Below are positions 10,512 through 17,355 of a DNA stretch of 34,313 nucleotides, piece by piece. The notes beneath the pieces were generated by a model. It saw only the letters and a list, made by a program, of their open reading frames with translations, was not told the origin of the DNA and ran no database searches. Source of the DNA: SLQH01 sp964612995 (lineage in GTDB: Bacteria; Planctomycetota; UBA11346); assembly GCA_964612995.1 (NCBI GenBank), contig CAZTGE010000033.1:1-34313 (forward strand), given 5' to 3'. A program made the translations under genes and the position numbers. The stretch's first letter is position 1; the number at the start of each line of letters is the position of its first letter.

Positions 10512-11765
10512 ATGCACACCACCCTCACCTGCCTGCTCGCCGTCTGTGCCACCGTGGCCGCCGCGGCGACACCGGACATGCCCGATGATTCGGCTGCCAA
10601 CTGCCCCGTCTTCCGCGATGACGGCACCGGGGTCTACGAAGGTGGCTCCCTGCCCAGCAACTGGAACGAAGGCGAGAAGACCAACATCCGCTGGTCCAAG
10701 GAACTGCCCTTGCCAGGCTGGGCCAGCCCGATCGTCTGGGGCGACAAGGTGGTGGCCACCGGCGCCAACCAGGACGACCGCGCCGTCTACTGCCTCGACC
10801 TCGCCAGCGGTGACACCGTCTGGCAGGCCGACATCCCTCTGGGCAAGGGGACCGAAGGCTACCTGGTCGACTCGATGGACGAACGCTGGGACGAGATCCT
10901 CTACGCCGCCGCAACCCCCGCGACCAACGGCAAGCAGGTGTTCGTCGCCTTCAGCACCGGCCAGCTGGTGGCACTCGACCTGCAGAGCGGCGAACAGCTG
11001 TGGGAGGTCGGACTCGGCGACACCGCGATCAACACCTACGGCCTGACCAACTCCACCCTGGTCTACAAGGACATGGTGATCCAGACCTTCGAAGGCGACA
11101 CCCAATACATCGCCGCCTACGACGCCGCGACCGGCGAACAGCGCTGGAAGAGCGAGCGCGCCAGCGCCACCTGGGCCTCGCCGATCCTGATCAAGACCCC
11201 GGCCGGCCAGGCCCAGGTGGTGCTCTCGGCCGACCCGGACGTCACCGCCTGGAACCCGGACACCGGCGAACAGCTGTGGTCGGTCGACGTGCTCACCGGC
11301 GGCCCCGAATGGTGCGTCGGACCCACGCCGATCTACGCCGGTGGGCTGGTGTTCGCCAACTGCGAGGCCTGCGGCATCTACGCCATCGACCCTGACAAAG
11401 GCGAGACGGTGTGGAGCAACGAGGATCTCGACGCCTATCCCGATGGCGCCAGCATGGTCAGCGACGGCGAGAAGCTCTACCAGTACTTCGGCTACGAGCT
11501 CAACGTGCTCGACTGCAAGAACGGCGAACTGCTGCAGACCGTGGAGATGGACGACGAGGCCAGCTATGCCTCGCCGGCCCTCGCCGATGGCAAGCTCTAC
11601 CTCCCGGGCATGGTCGAGACCTTCGTCTGCGACCCGGCCAAGGACTACGCGGTCATCGGCACCGGCGCGATCGGCGACATGCGCGACGCCTGCCTGGCCA
11701 TTGTCGATGGCAACATCGTGCTGCGCAGCGACAGCAAGGTCTACTGCATCGCCAATGCCGAATAG
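10512..11765 (+). CDS. Exported PQQ-type beta-propeller protein
   Basis: A 417-residue secreted protein with an alanine-rich signal peptide ending near residue 19 and at least six propeller blades. Each blade carries a repeat of the type aspartate-x-x-(T/S)-G-E-x-x-W, for example LDLASGDTVW, LDLQSGEQLW, YDAATGEQRW, WNPDTGEQLW and IDPDKGETVW. This is the PQQ-binding-like outer-membrane BamB/quinoprotein fold. I see no methanol-dehydrogenase-type catalytic domain, so it is more likely a scaffold or binding protein than an enzyme. GGAG lies eight bases before ATG 10512. A strong hairpin follows the stop at 11790-11818, so it is probably transcribed alone. Confidence 0.85.
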   Translation: MHTTLTCLLAVCATVAAAATPDMPDDSAANCPVFRDDGTGVYEGGSLPSNWNEGEKTNIRWSKELPLPGWASPIVWGDKVVATGANQDDRAVYCLDLASGDTVWQADIPLGKGTEGYLVDSMDERWDEILYAAATPATNGKQVFVAFSTGQLVALDLQSGEQLWEVGLGDTAINTYGLTNSTLVYKDMVIQTFEGDTQYIAAYDAATGEQRWKSERASATWASPILIKTPAGQAQVVLSADPDVTAWNPDTGEQLWSVDVLTGGPEWCVGPTPIYAGGLVFANCEACGIYAIDPDKGETVWSNEDLDAYPDGASMVSDGEKLYQYFGYELNVLDCKNGELLQTVEMDDEASYASPALADGKLYLPGMVETFVCDPAKDYAVIGTGAIGDMRDACLAIVDGNIVLRSDSKVYCIANAE

Positions 11766-11789
11766 TCCGTTCGACATCTGAACCGGCAC

Positions 11790-11818
11790 CATCGCGCCGC
11801 CCCCGAGGCGGCGCGATG
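11790..11818 (+). terminator. Terminator hairpin after the PQQ-propeller gene
   Basis: A perfect 12-bp stem (11790-11801 pairing with 11807-11818) with a five-base loop, followed by TGTTTGTT. It starts about 25 bases past the stop codon. This is a good intrinsic terminator, although the T run is interrupted. Confidence 0.8.
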
Positions 11819-11887
11819 TGTTTGTTCACGTCCCGGAACATGGCGATTGTCGCTTGAGCACCCCCCGGCCGGCACAGAATGCCGACC

Positions 11888-11983
11888 TCGGTGGCGACTG
11901 GCGCTAGAAGCCGCACCGCGGCTGATGCGGAGAACCGCAGGGAAGCCGCCGGGGGCGATCCGTCGCGCGCCTGGGCGCGACGG
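11888..11983 (+). promoter_or_regulatory. ZTP (pfl-type) riboswitch upstream of glyA
   Basis: The leader has the parts of the ZTP riboswitch in order. P1 is formed by GGTGGC (11890-11895) and GCCGCC (11945-11950). ACTGGCGCT follows the P1 5' strand (11897-11905). A P2-region hairpin has stem TGCGG/CCGCA (11926-11930, 11935-11939), then GGGAAG (11940-11945). P3 (11960-11967 with 11976-11983, perfect 8 bp) carries the loop CGCCTGGG. GGCG at 11900-11903 can form the known pseudoknot with CGCC at 11968-11971. This class senses ZTP/ZMP, which accumulates when 10-formyl-tetrahydrofolate is short, and it is well known upstream of glyA. Recognition is by eye against the published consensus. Confidence 0.82.
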
Positions 11984-12000
11984 GGCCGAGCGGCTCCGTC
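11979..12000 (+). promoter_or_regulatory. Overlapping hairpin, probable riboswitch expression platform
   Basis: 11979-11988 can pair with 11991-12000 (one G-U pair). Its left arm reuses the last five bases of the riboswitch P3 strand, so P3 and this hairpin compete. No T tract follows, so the switch may act through Rho, RNA stability or translation rather than classical termination. The rest of the leader to the glyA start (12001-12086) holds a further possible stem at about 12030-12053. The upstream part of this 321-bp gap (11819-11887) shows no clear promoter. Confidence 0.5.
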
Positions 12001-12086
12001 GTGTACGCACCTCCCCCTACGGGCCCGGCCGGAACCGCAGCGCGGTGTTCCGGTCCAGCGGCCTGCCGACCCCCGAGGACCCCCGC

Positions 12087-13355
12087 ATGGCCATCAATCA
12101 CACAGTCCCGCTCGCCCTCGCCGATGCCGACCCCGAGGTCGCCGCCATCGTCCGCGGCGAGGAACAGCGCCAGCAGAACACCATCGAGCTCATCGCCAGC
12201 GAGAACATCGCCTCCACCGCGGTGATGGAGGCCCAGGGCAGCGTGCTGACCAACAAGTACGCCGAAGGCTACCCCAAGCGGCGCTACTACGGTGGCTGCG
12301 AAGAGGTCGACAAGGTCGAGGACCTTGCCAAGAAGCGCGCCCAAAAGCTGTTCGCCACCGACTACTACGTCAACGTCCAGCCACACTCCGGCTCCCAGGC
12401 CAACGAAGCCGCCTACCTCGCCGCCGGGCTGCAGCCGGGCGACCGCATCCTCGGCATGAGCCTCGACGCCGGCGGCCACCTGACCCACGGCTTCCACATG
12501 AATTTCTCCGGCAAGCTGTACGAGGCCGCCCACTACGGCGTCGACGCACAGACCGGCCGCATCGACTACGATGCGGTCGAGCGCCAGGCCGAAGAGTTCC
12601 GCCCCAAGGTGATCATGGCTGGGGCATCGAACTACAGCCGGCATATCGATTTCGCCCGCTTCGGCGCGATCGCGCAGAAGGTCGGCGCGAGCCTGGTGGT
12701 CGACATGGCCCACATCGCTGGCCTGGTCGCCACCGGGCTGCACCCCAGCCCCTTCGGCCACGCCGACATCGTCACCACCACCACCCACAAGACCCTGCGC
12801 GGACCACGCGGCGGCATGGTGTTCTCGCGCACGCTCGACATCCAGAAGAAGGTCAATTCACGGGTGTTTCCCGGCATCCAGGGTGGCCCGCTGATGCATG
12901 TGATCGCCGCCAAGGCGGTCGCCTTCGCCGAGGCCATGGGCGAGGGCTACACCCAGTACATGACGCGGGTGCGCGACAGCGCGCGGGCCATGGCCCAGGC
13001 CTTCGTCGACATGGGCTGGGCGGTGGTCGGCGGCGGCACCGACAACCATCTGTTCTCGCTCAACGTGATGAGCCGTGGCGAGATCTCCGGCAAGGAGGCC
13101 GAGGACCTGCTGCACGAGGTCGGGATCACTGTCAACAAGAACGCCATCCCCAACGACCCGCTGCCACCGATGAAAGCCTCGGGCATCCGTATCGGCACCC
13201 CCGCGGTCTGCTCACGCGGCTTCGAGGTCGACGACGCGGTCGCCGTCGCCGGGATGATCGACCGCACCATCCGCCAGCGCGACGACGCCGATGCCCTGGC
13301 CGAGGTGCGCGCGCAGGTCGCCGAGCTCTGCGCCCGGTACCCCATCTACCGCTGA
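12087..13355 (+). CDS. glyA: Serine hydroxymethyltransferase
   Basis: A 422-residue PLP enzyme that converts serine and tetrahydrofolate to glycine and 5,10-methylene-tetrahydrofolate, the main source of one-carbon units. The family blocks are intact: NTIELIASEN near the N-terminus, YAEGYPKRRYYGG, the PLP-lysine motif TTTTHKTLRGPRGG, and the C-terminal SGIRIGTPA. Length is typical. ATG 12087 has GAGG nine bases upstream and matches the family start; an in-frame ATG at 11847 would run through the riboswitch and is rejected. Expression is probably controlled by the ZTP riboswitch in its leader. Confidence 0.97.
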   Translation: MAINHTVPLALADADPEVAAIVRGEEQRQQNTIELIASENIASTAVMEAQGSVLTNKYAEGYPKRRYYGGCEEVDKVEDLAKKRAQKLFATDYYVNVQPHSGSQANEAAYLAAGLQPGDRILGMSLDAGGHLTHGFHMNFSGKLYEAAHYGVDAQTGRIDYDAVERQAEEFRPKVIMAGASNYSRHIDFARFGAIAQKVGASLVVDMAHIAGLVATGLHPSPFGHADIVTTTTHKTLRGPRGGMVFSRTLDIQKKVNSRVFPGIQGGPLMHVIAAKAVAFAEAMGEGYTQYMTRVRDSARAMAQAFVDMGWAVVGGGTDNHLFSLNVMSRGEISGKEAEDLLHEVGITVNKNAIPNDPLPPMKASGIRIGTPAVCSRGFEVDDAVAVAGMIDRTIRQRDDADALAEVRAQVAELCARYPIYR

Positions 13356-13375
13356 ACCGGTCCGTGGACCGATCG

Positions 13376-13422
13376 GCCGTCGGGTCCCGGGGACTCACGT
13401 TGAGCTCCCGGGACCCGACGGC
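13376..13422 (+). terminator. Long perfect inverted repeat between glyA and the LOG gene
   Basis: A perfect 16-bp stem (13376-13391 with 13407-13422) encloses a 15-base loop that can itself form CTCA/TGAG. It starts 20 bases after the glyA stop and ends about 33 bases before the next start codon. No T tract follows. It could be a Rho-assisted terminator, an RNA stabiliser or a regulator site for the LOG gene. Confidence 0.55.
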
Positions 13423-13455
13423 TATGCTGGGGTCCCGCGAACGCAGGAGTACTGC

Positions 13456-14133
13456 ATGTCCACTGTCCCCAACGACAATCCGGCCGGTGACAACGCCTGG
13501 CGGATGTTCCGCATCATGGGCGAATTCGCCAACGGCTTCCAGACCCTGAGCCAGATCCCCAAGGCGGTGACCATCTTCGGCTCCGCCCGGACGCCGCAGG
13601 ATCATCCCAACTACCTCGCCACCGAGACAGTCGCCCGCCGCTGCGCCGAGCGCGGCTTCCCGGTGATCACCGGTGGCGGCCCCGGTATCATGGAGGCCGG
13701 CAACAAGGGGGCCAAGGCCGGCGGCGCCGAGTCGATCGGGCTGTGCATCGAACTGCCCTTCGAGCAGTCGCACAACCCCTACATCACCGTGGCGCTCGAC
13801 TACCACTATTTCTTCGTGCGCAAGGTCATGTTCCTCAAGCACACCGCCGCGGTGGTGATCATGCCGGGCGGCTTCGGGACCATGGATGAGTTCTGGGAGA
13901 CCATCACCCTGGTCCAGACCCACAAGATCGACCCGATGCCGATCATCCTCTACGGCTCGGCCTTCTGGTCCGGGATGATCGACTGGGTCCATGCCGTGAT
14001 GGAGCAGGAATACCACTTCATCAGTCCCGGCGACATCGACATGGCGGTGATCGCCGATTCGCCCGAGGAGGTCATGCAGGCCCTCGCCGACATCGAGCCG
14101 AAGCGGGTTGACATCGGCAGCGGCCTGCCCTGA
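13456..14133 (+). CDS. LOG-family nucleotide phosphoribohydrolase-like protein
   Basis: A 225-residue protein of the LOG ('lysine decarboxylase-like') family, Rossmann-fold enzymes that cleave nucleoside 5'-monophosphates to base and ribose phosphate. The two signatures are present: GGGPGIMEA (about residues 73-81) and PGGFGTMDE (about 136-144). AGGAG lies seven bases before ATG 13456. The next gene (ComF-like) starts seven bases after the stop, so the two are probably co-transcribed. Older annotations call this family lysine decarboxylase, which is not supported by the motifs. Confidence 0.9.
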   Translation: MSTVPNDNPAGDNAWRMFRIMGEFANGFQTLSQIPKAVTIFGSARTPQDHPNYLATETVARRCAERGFPVITGGGPGIMEAGNKGAKAGGAESIGLCIELPFEQSHNPYITVALDYHYFFVRKVMFLKHTAAVVIMPGGFGTMDEFWETITLVQTHKIDPMPIILYGSAFWSGMIDWVHAVMEQEYHFISPGDIDMAVIADSPEEVMQALADIEPKRVDIGSGLP

Positions 14134-14140
14134 ACCTGCG

Positions 14141-14929
14141 ATGCCCGGGATGCTGCTCGCCGCCGCCCGTCATCTCGCCACCGCGCTGTTCCCGGCGCTG
14201 TGCCCGGGCTGCACCAACGCGCCGGGGCCCGACCTGTGCCCGGTCTGCCAGGCACGCCTGCCACGGCTGCGCCACCCCTGCCCCCGCTGCGCCACGCCAC
14301 GCTGGCACCAGGATCAGCCCTGTCCGGCCTGCGCCCGGGCCCGGCACGGTCGCATCGCGCGGGTCCACGCCCCGTTCGCCTACGTCGGCCTGATCCGCGA
14401 CCTCGTCCGCACCGCCAAGGGGGCCGACGACAACGCCGCCATCCGTTGCCTGGCCCGCCTGCTCGTCGCCACCGCCGATCTCGGCCCCGCCGGCACACCC
14501 ACCTCGGTGGTCTGCATACCGCCGGCGCCGGGGCGCCGCAGCGGCCCACACCTGGCCACCGCCCTCGCGCGCAGCCTCGCCGCCGATCGCTCCCTGCCCC
14601 TGCGCCCGGTGCTCGCCTGCCGCCATCTGCCGGCCGAACAACACCGGCTGCCGCTGCCCCGCCGCCGCCACAACGTGGCCGGGCTCTACCGCTGCCGGCA
14701 AGGCCTGAGCGGCGACCTGCTGCTGGTCGACGACCTGCTCACCAGCGGGGCGACCCTCGCCGCCGCCGCCGACGCACTGCGCGCGGCCGGGGCCGGTCGG
14801 ATCACCGCCTGCTGCCTCGCCCGCACTCCCGAAGCGGGTGAACCGCCGGCGCTGATCGGCGACCAGGAAGGCGATACGCACTCGCAGACGGCGATCGCCT
14901 GCAACGGAGAGGCCCCCCTCGGCATATGA
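14141..14929 (+). CDS. ComF-family phosphoribosyltransferase-like protein
   Basis: A 262-residue ComF-type protein. The N-terminal zinc-finger region has four CxxC pairs (CPGC, CPVC, CPRC, CPAC), and the C-terminal phosphoribosyltransferase domain carries the PRPP-binding motif LLLVDDLLTSGATL at about residues 193-206. ComF proteins assist DNA uptake in competent bacteria; elsewhere the role is unclear, and no other competence gene is visible here. The start is uncertain: ATG 14141 is used, ATG 14150 is possible, and neither has a clear ribosome site, which suggests coupling to the LOG gene seven bases upstream. The last 30 residues extend past the usual end of the family. Confidence 0.85.
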   Translation: MPGMLLAAARHLATALFPALCPGCTNAPGPDLCPVCQARLPRLRHPCPRCATPRWHQDQPCPACARARHGRIARVHAPFAYVGLIRDLVRTAKGADDNAAIRCLARLLVATADLGPAGTPTSVVCIPPAPGRRSGPHLATALARSLAADRSLPLRPVLACRHLPAEQHRLPLPRRRHNVAGLYRCRQGLSGDLLLVDDLLTSGATLAAAADALRAAGAGRITACCLARTPEAGEPPALIGDQEGDTHSQTAIACNGEAPLGI

Positions 14930-14998
14930 CCAGGTGACCCCCCTGCACCGCCACCGGCGCTTGTACGTGTCCTGCAGTCGGATAGAGATGTTGATTGC

Positions 14999-15859
14999 AT
15001 GAGCTTACGCCACGCCCTCCTGCCCCTGGCCCTGACCGCGCTCGCCGTGGTCGTTGCGCTGCGGCCCGGCATGCCACTCGGCCCGGGCCCGGCCATGTCC
15101 CGCCAACCACAGAGCGCGGCCACACCCGACCAGGCCCAGACCGGCGCGAGCACCCCGGCGAACCTGTCGATCCGGGCCGACAGCTGGCCCGAAGCGGATT
15201 GCGAGAGCACCCTGTCTATCGACTGCCTTTACGGCCTCGACGGCCAGCAGGCGGTGATCGGCGGCCGGGTGGCCAACGTCGATCCCGAGCGCGACCACTG
15301 CGCCCTGTTCGCCACCGACGACGGCGGCACCAGCTGGAACCCGCTCGGCCCCGCACTGCCGGGACACCGCGTGACCAGCCTGTTCGCACGTGACGATGGC
15401 TGTATCTGGGCCTTGTTGCGGCCGACCCGGGCGGTCGCGGCACAGCCGCTGATGCTACGCACCACTGATGGTGGCTCGACCTGGGCGCGCCATCACCTCG
15501 ACCCCGAACTCGCCACCGGCGCGGCGCACATGGCCATCGATCCGAGCGGTCGGGGCCTGCTGATCACCGAGCCGACCGGCGCGGCCAACGAACGCCGCTG
15601 GTTCGTCACCGGCGACCACGGTGTCAGCTGGCGCATGGTCCAGGCCTACCACAGCGATGAGGTGCACCTGGGCGGCGACTGCGAGGTCCGCACCCCTGGC
15701 GGCTGGGGCTGGTGCGTGCGCAACGACACCATCTATCGCCGGCGGCCGGGCGGCCGCTGGGCCCCGGTGACCGGCCAGCCGGCCGACGCCTACATCGGCA
15801 ACAGCATCGACGTGGACTGCTTCGCCCTGCGCCCGCGCACCGGCGCCACCGCGGGCTGA
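14999..15859 (+). CDS. Exported Asp-box (BNR/YCF48-like) propeller protein
   Basis: A 286-residue protein with an N-terminal hydrophobic segment (residues 2-22) that reads as a signal peptide or anchor. Three Asp-box motifs, TDDGGTSWNPL, TDGGSTWARH and GDHGVSWRMV, mark beta-propeller blades of the sialidase/BNR or YCF48 type. There is no sialidase catalytic arginine triad that I can identify, so an enzyme activity should not be assumed. It contains several cysteines, suitable for disulfides outside the cytoplasm. The ribosome site is weak. It ends facing the trypsin-like gene on the other strand, about 106 bp away. Confidence 0.7.
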   Translation: MSLRHALLPLALTALAVVVALRPGMPLGPGPAMSRQPQSAATPDQAQTGASTPANLSIRADSWPEADCESTLSIDCLYGLDGQQAVIGGRVANVDPERDHCALFATDDGGTSWNPLGPALPGHRVTSLFARDDGCIWALLRPTRAVAAQPLMLRTTDGGSTWARHHLDPELATGAAHMAIDPSGRGLLITEPTGAANERRWFVTGDHGVSWRMVQAYHSDEVHLGGDCEVRTPGGWGWCVRNDTIYRRRPGGRWAPVTGQPADAYIGNSIDVDCFALRPRTGATAG

Positions 15860-15965
15860 GAGCAGCTGCGCAGCTCGCATGGGCCACATCGCGCCGGGAA
15901 CGCCAGCGCAGCTGGCAAGTGGCGACTGAGGCGTGAGGGACCGGCCCCGCTGATGGTCCCCGCTC

Positions 15966-16583
15966 TCAAACGAAGCGATGGAAGGTCGCGAGCGGCACCG
16001 CCTCGGGTGCTGCCATGCCGCCGAGCAGCAAGCCCACCACCCGACCATGGGTGTCGAACACCGGCCCGCCGGCCATGCCCTGATAACAGGTGCCGGCCAT
16101 ATGCCCGCACTCGCGGGTGAACAAGGCCAGATGGCCGCTGAAGCGCCATGGACACAGGTAGGGGAAATAGCGCTCGGCGGTCAGCGAACGCCGATGGAGC
16201 CGGAAGGCCGGGTGGTCGATCACTGAGGGATAGCCCACGGCCTCCAATTCCATGCGTTTGTGCAGCTCGCCTTCGCCCTCGCTCGGCAGTACCGCTGACG
16301 CGGCGGCGGAACGGAAACCGCCCAACGGGCCGTCCTCTTCCCAGTCCGAGAGCGGCGCACAGGCCCCGCCGTGCGCCACGACCAGACGCGCACCAGGAGC
16401 CGGCGGCTCTTCTGCGTCCCAGGCGGTGATCCATTCGCCGGGAGCCAGCGACCAGGCGGTGGCATGGTGATGGAATCCACGCTCCGGATCCTCGCTGACG
16501 ATGATGCCGCAGGCCGCGGTCACGGCGTCGAGATCGATCATCGTGGCATGGTGCGCTGCGGCTGGCCACGAATCAACCGCCAT
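15966..16583 (-). CDS. Trypsin-fold protein lacking catalytic residues (pseudoprotease)
   Basis: A 205-residue protein with the overall layout of a trypsin-like serine protease. The region that normally reads S/GxGWVLAPGLVVTAAH here reads ATAWSLAPGEWITAWD (residues 41-56), so the catalytic histidine is replaced. The region around GDSGGP reads CYQGMAGGPVF (166-176), with Ala171 where the nucleophilic serine should be. The fold-supporting GGPV and GRVVGLLLGG are kept. It is therefore probably an inactive homologue used for binding. Starts at 16583 and 16541 are both possible and neither has a ribosome site. The mobile element begins immediately upstream (target repeat at 16587). Confidence 0.7.
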   Translation of the reverse strand: MAVDSWPAAAHHATMIDLDAVTAACGIIVSEDPERGFHHHATAWSLAPGEWITAWDAEEPPAPGARLVVAHGGACAPLSDWEEDGPLGGFRSAAASAVLPSEGEGELHKRMELEAVGYPSVIDHPAFRLHRRSLTAERYFPYLCPWRFSGHLALFTRECGHMAGTCYQGMAGGPVFDTHGRVVGLLLGGMAAPEAVPLATFHRFV

Positions 16584-16586
16584 CCC

Positions 16587-16596
16587 GTAGCCGACC
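16587..16596 (+). repeat. Target site duplication, left copy (GTAGCCGACC)
   Basis: Ten bases identical to 16760-16769, directly abutting the CAGGG end of the mobile element. A perfect 10-bp direct repeat exactly at the boundaries of an inverted-repeat element is the hallmark of transposition. Confidence 0.85.
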
Positions 16597-16759
16597 CAGG
16601 GCCGCTGAAAGCTCGCCCCCGGGAGCGCCGATCACCAGGTCGGCCTGCCTTGCGTCGCCTCCACCTGCGTCCAACCGCCCGGCTCTCTTTGGCGCTTGGG
16701 CCGTAGGGATGCGGGTGGAGGCGAGGCGTGGCCCCATTTGCGAGCTTTGAGTCGCCCTG
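16597..16759 (-). mobile_element. MITE-like element, complete 163-bp copy 3
   Basis: The element runs from CAGGGCCGCTGAAAGCTCGC (16597-16616) to GCGAGCTTTGAGTCGCCCTG (16740-16759), terminal inverted repeats matching at 18 of 20 positions. It is bounded by the perfect direct repeat GTAGCCGACC on both sides. Inside is a second inverted repeat: the region of about 16655-16680 pairs with about 16705-16735, so the whole RNA or single strand can fold into one long hairpin. It has no coding capacity and no transposase. CAGGG ends and 8-10 bp duplications are typical of the ISAs1 family, so an ISAs1-type transposase may mobilise it; this is an inference. Confidence 0.85.
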
Positions 16760-16769
16760 GTAGCCGACC
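16760..16769 (+). repeat. Target site duplication, right copy (GTAGCCGACC)
   Basis: Identical to 16587-16596. It directly follows the CCCTG terminus of the element and ends 12 bp before the -35 box of the downstream promoter. Confidence 0.85.
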
Positions 16770-16781
16770 TGCAGCGCTCTG

Positions 16782-16810
16782 CTGACAAGTCAGCGGGGTC
16801 GGGCTATCAT
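16782..16810 (+). promoter_or_regulatory. Strong sigma70-type promoter for the DUF457-like gene
   Basis: CTGACA (16782-16787) and TATCAT (16805-16810) are separated by exactly 17 bp. Each box matches five of six consensus bases, the best promoter match I see in the window. Transcription would start near 16817, giving a leader of about 35 bases. The promoter lies 12 bp beyond the mobile element's target repeat. Confidence 0.6.
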
Positions 16811-16850
16811 CATCGCTCTGCTGGCTGCCGCTGCAGCAGAGGAGCGAATC

Positions 16851-17348
16851 ATGTTCGTAGCCACCCATTTCGCCGTGCCGTTCTTCACCTGCCTCGCCTG
16901 GACCCGGCTGGACCATCCCCGCCCGGGCCCCCTGCAGCGCCTGGCCATGGCCACCACCTGCGGGCTGTTCGGCGTCATACCCGACTGCCTCAACGTCCAT
17001 ACACGCCTCGACGAGCGGATGAACAGCGCCACCCACGCCGTGTGGCCGGTACTGGTCTTGCTCGGGCTGATGCCGCCGGTGGGGCTCTGGCTGCGGCGAC
17101 TGCCGCGCCCGCTGCTGTGGGGTATCCCCTTCGCCTGGCTGAGCCATCTGGCCCTCGACGCCATCTCTGGCGGCATACGCCCGCTCTACCCCCAGCTCGG
17201 TCCGGTGGGCGCCTTCTACATCCATCCCGACTGGTGGGTGCCCATCGACTGCATCATGCTCTTCGCGCTCTACCTCGCCTGCCGGCGGCTGCTGCTCGCC
17301 CTGCGCACCCCGGCGCCGATCGCTGCGCCAGGCCCGGAGCCGAGCTGA
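16851..17348 (+). CDS. DUF457/YdjM-type membrane metal-dependent hydrolase-like protein
   Basis: A 165-residue, mostly hydrophobic protein with about four membrane segments. It has the conserved polar pattern of the DUF457 (YbcI/YdjM) family: His6, an IPDCLNVH block (Asp45, His50), the ATHAVW motif (His62), and SHLALDAISGGI (His99, Asp103). Such proteins are annotated as membrane-bound metal-dependent hydrolases, but no substrate is established. GAGGAG lies about seven bases before ATG 16851, and a strong promoter is present at 16782-16810. It ends seven bases from the convergent hydrolase gene. Confidence 0.82.
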   Translation: MFVATHFAVPFFTCLAWTRLDHPRPGPLQRLAMATTCGLFGVIPDCLNVHTRLDERMNSATHAVWPVLVLLGLMPPVGLWLRRLPRPLLWGIPFAWLSHLALDAISGGIRPLYPQLGPVGAFYIHPDWWVPIDCIMLFALYLACRRLLLALRTPAPIAAPGPEPS

Positions 17349-17355
17349 CGCGCCC

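Noticed and set aside
8195..10588. 797-codon open frame opposite mnmG
   Set aside because: It has no recognisable domain and runs across the mnmG promoter region and the mobile element; mnmG is complete on the other strand.
11880..11906. Partial similarity of the riboswitch start (GCCGACCT...GGTG...GGCGCT) to the mobile repeat
   Set aside because: The match is gapped and short and is fully explained by the ZTP riboswitch consensus; no inverted ends are present.
11879..13549. 556-codon open frame overlapping glyA in another phase
   Set aside because: The composition is almost only arginine, proline and glycine, as expected for a shifted frame of glyA, and it crosses the riboswitch and the hairpin at 13376-13422.
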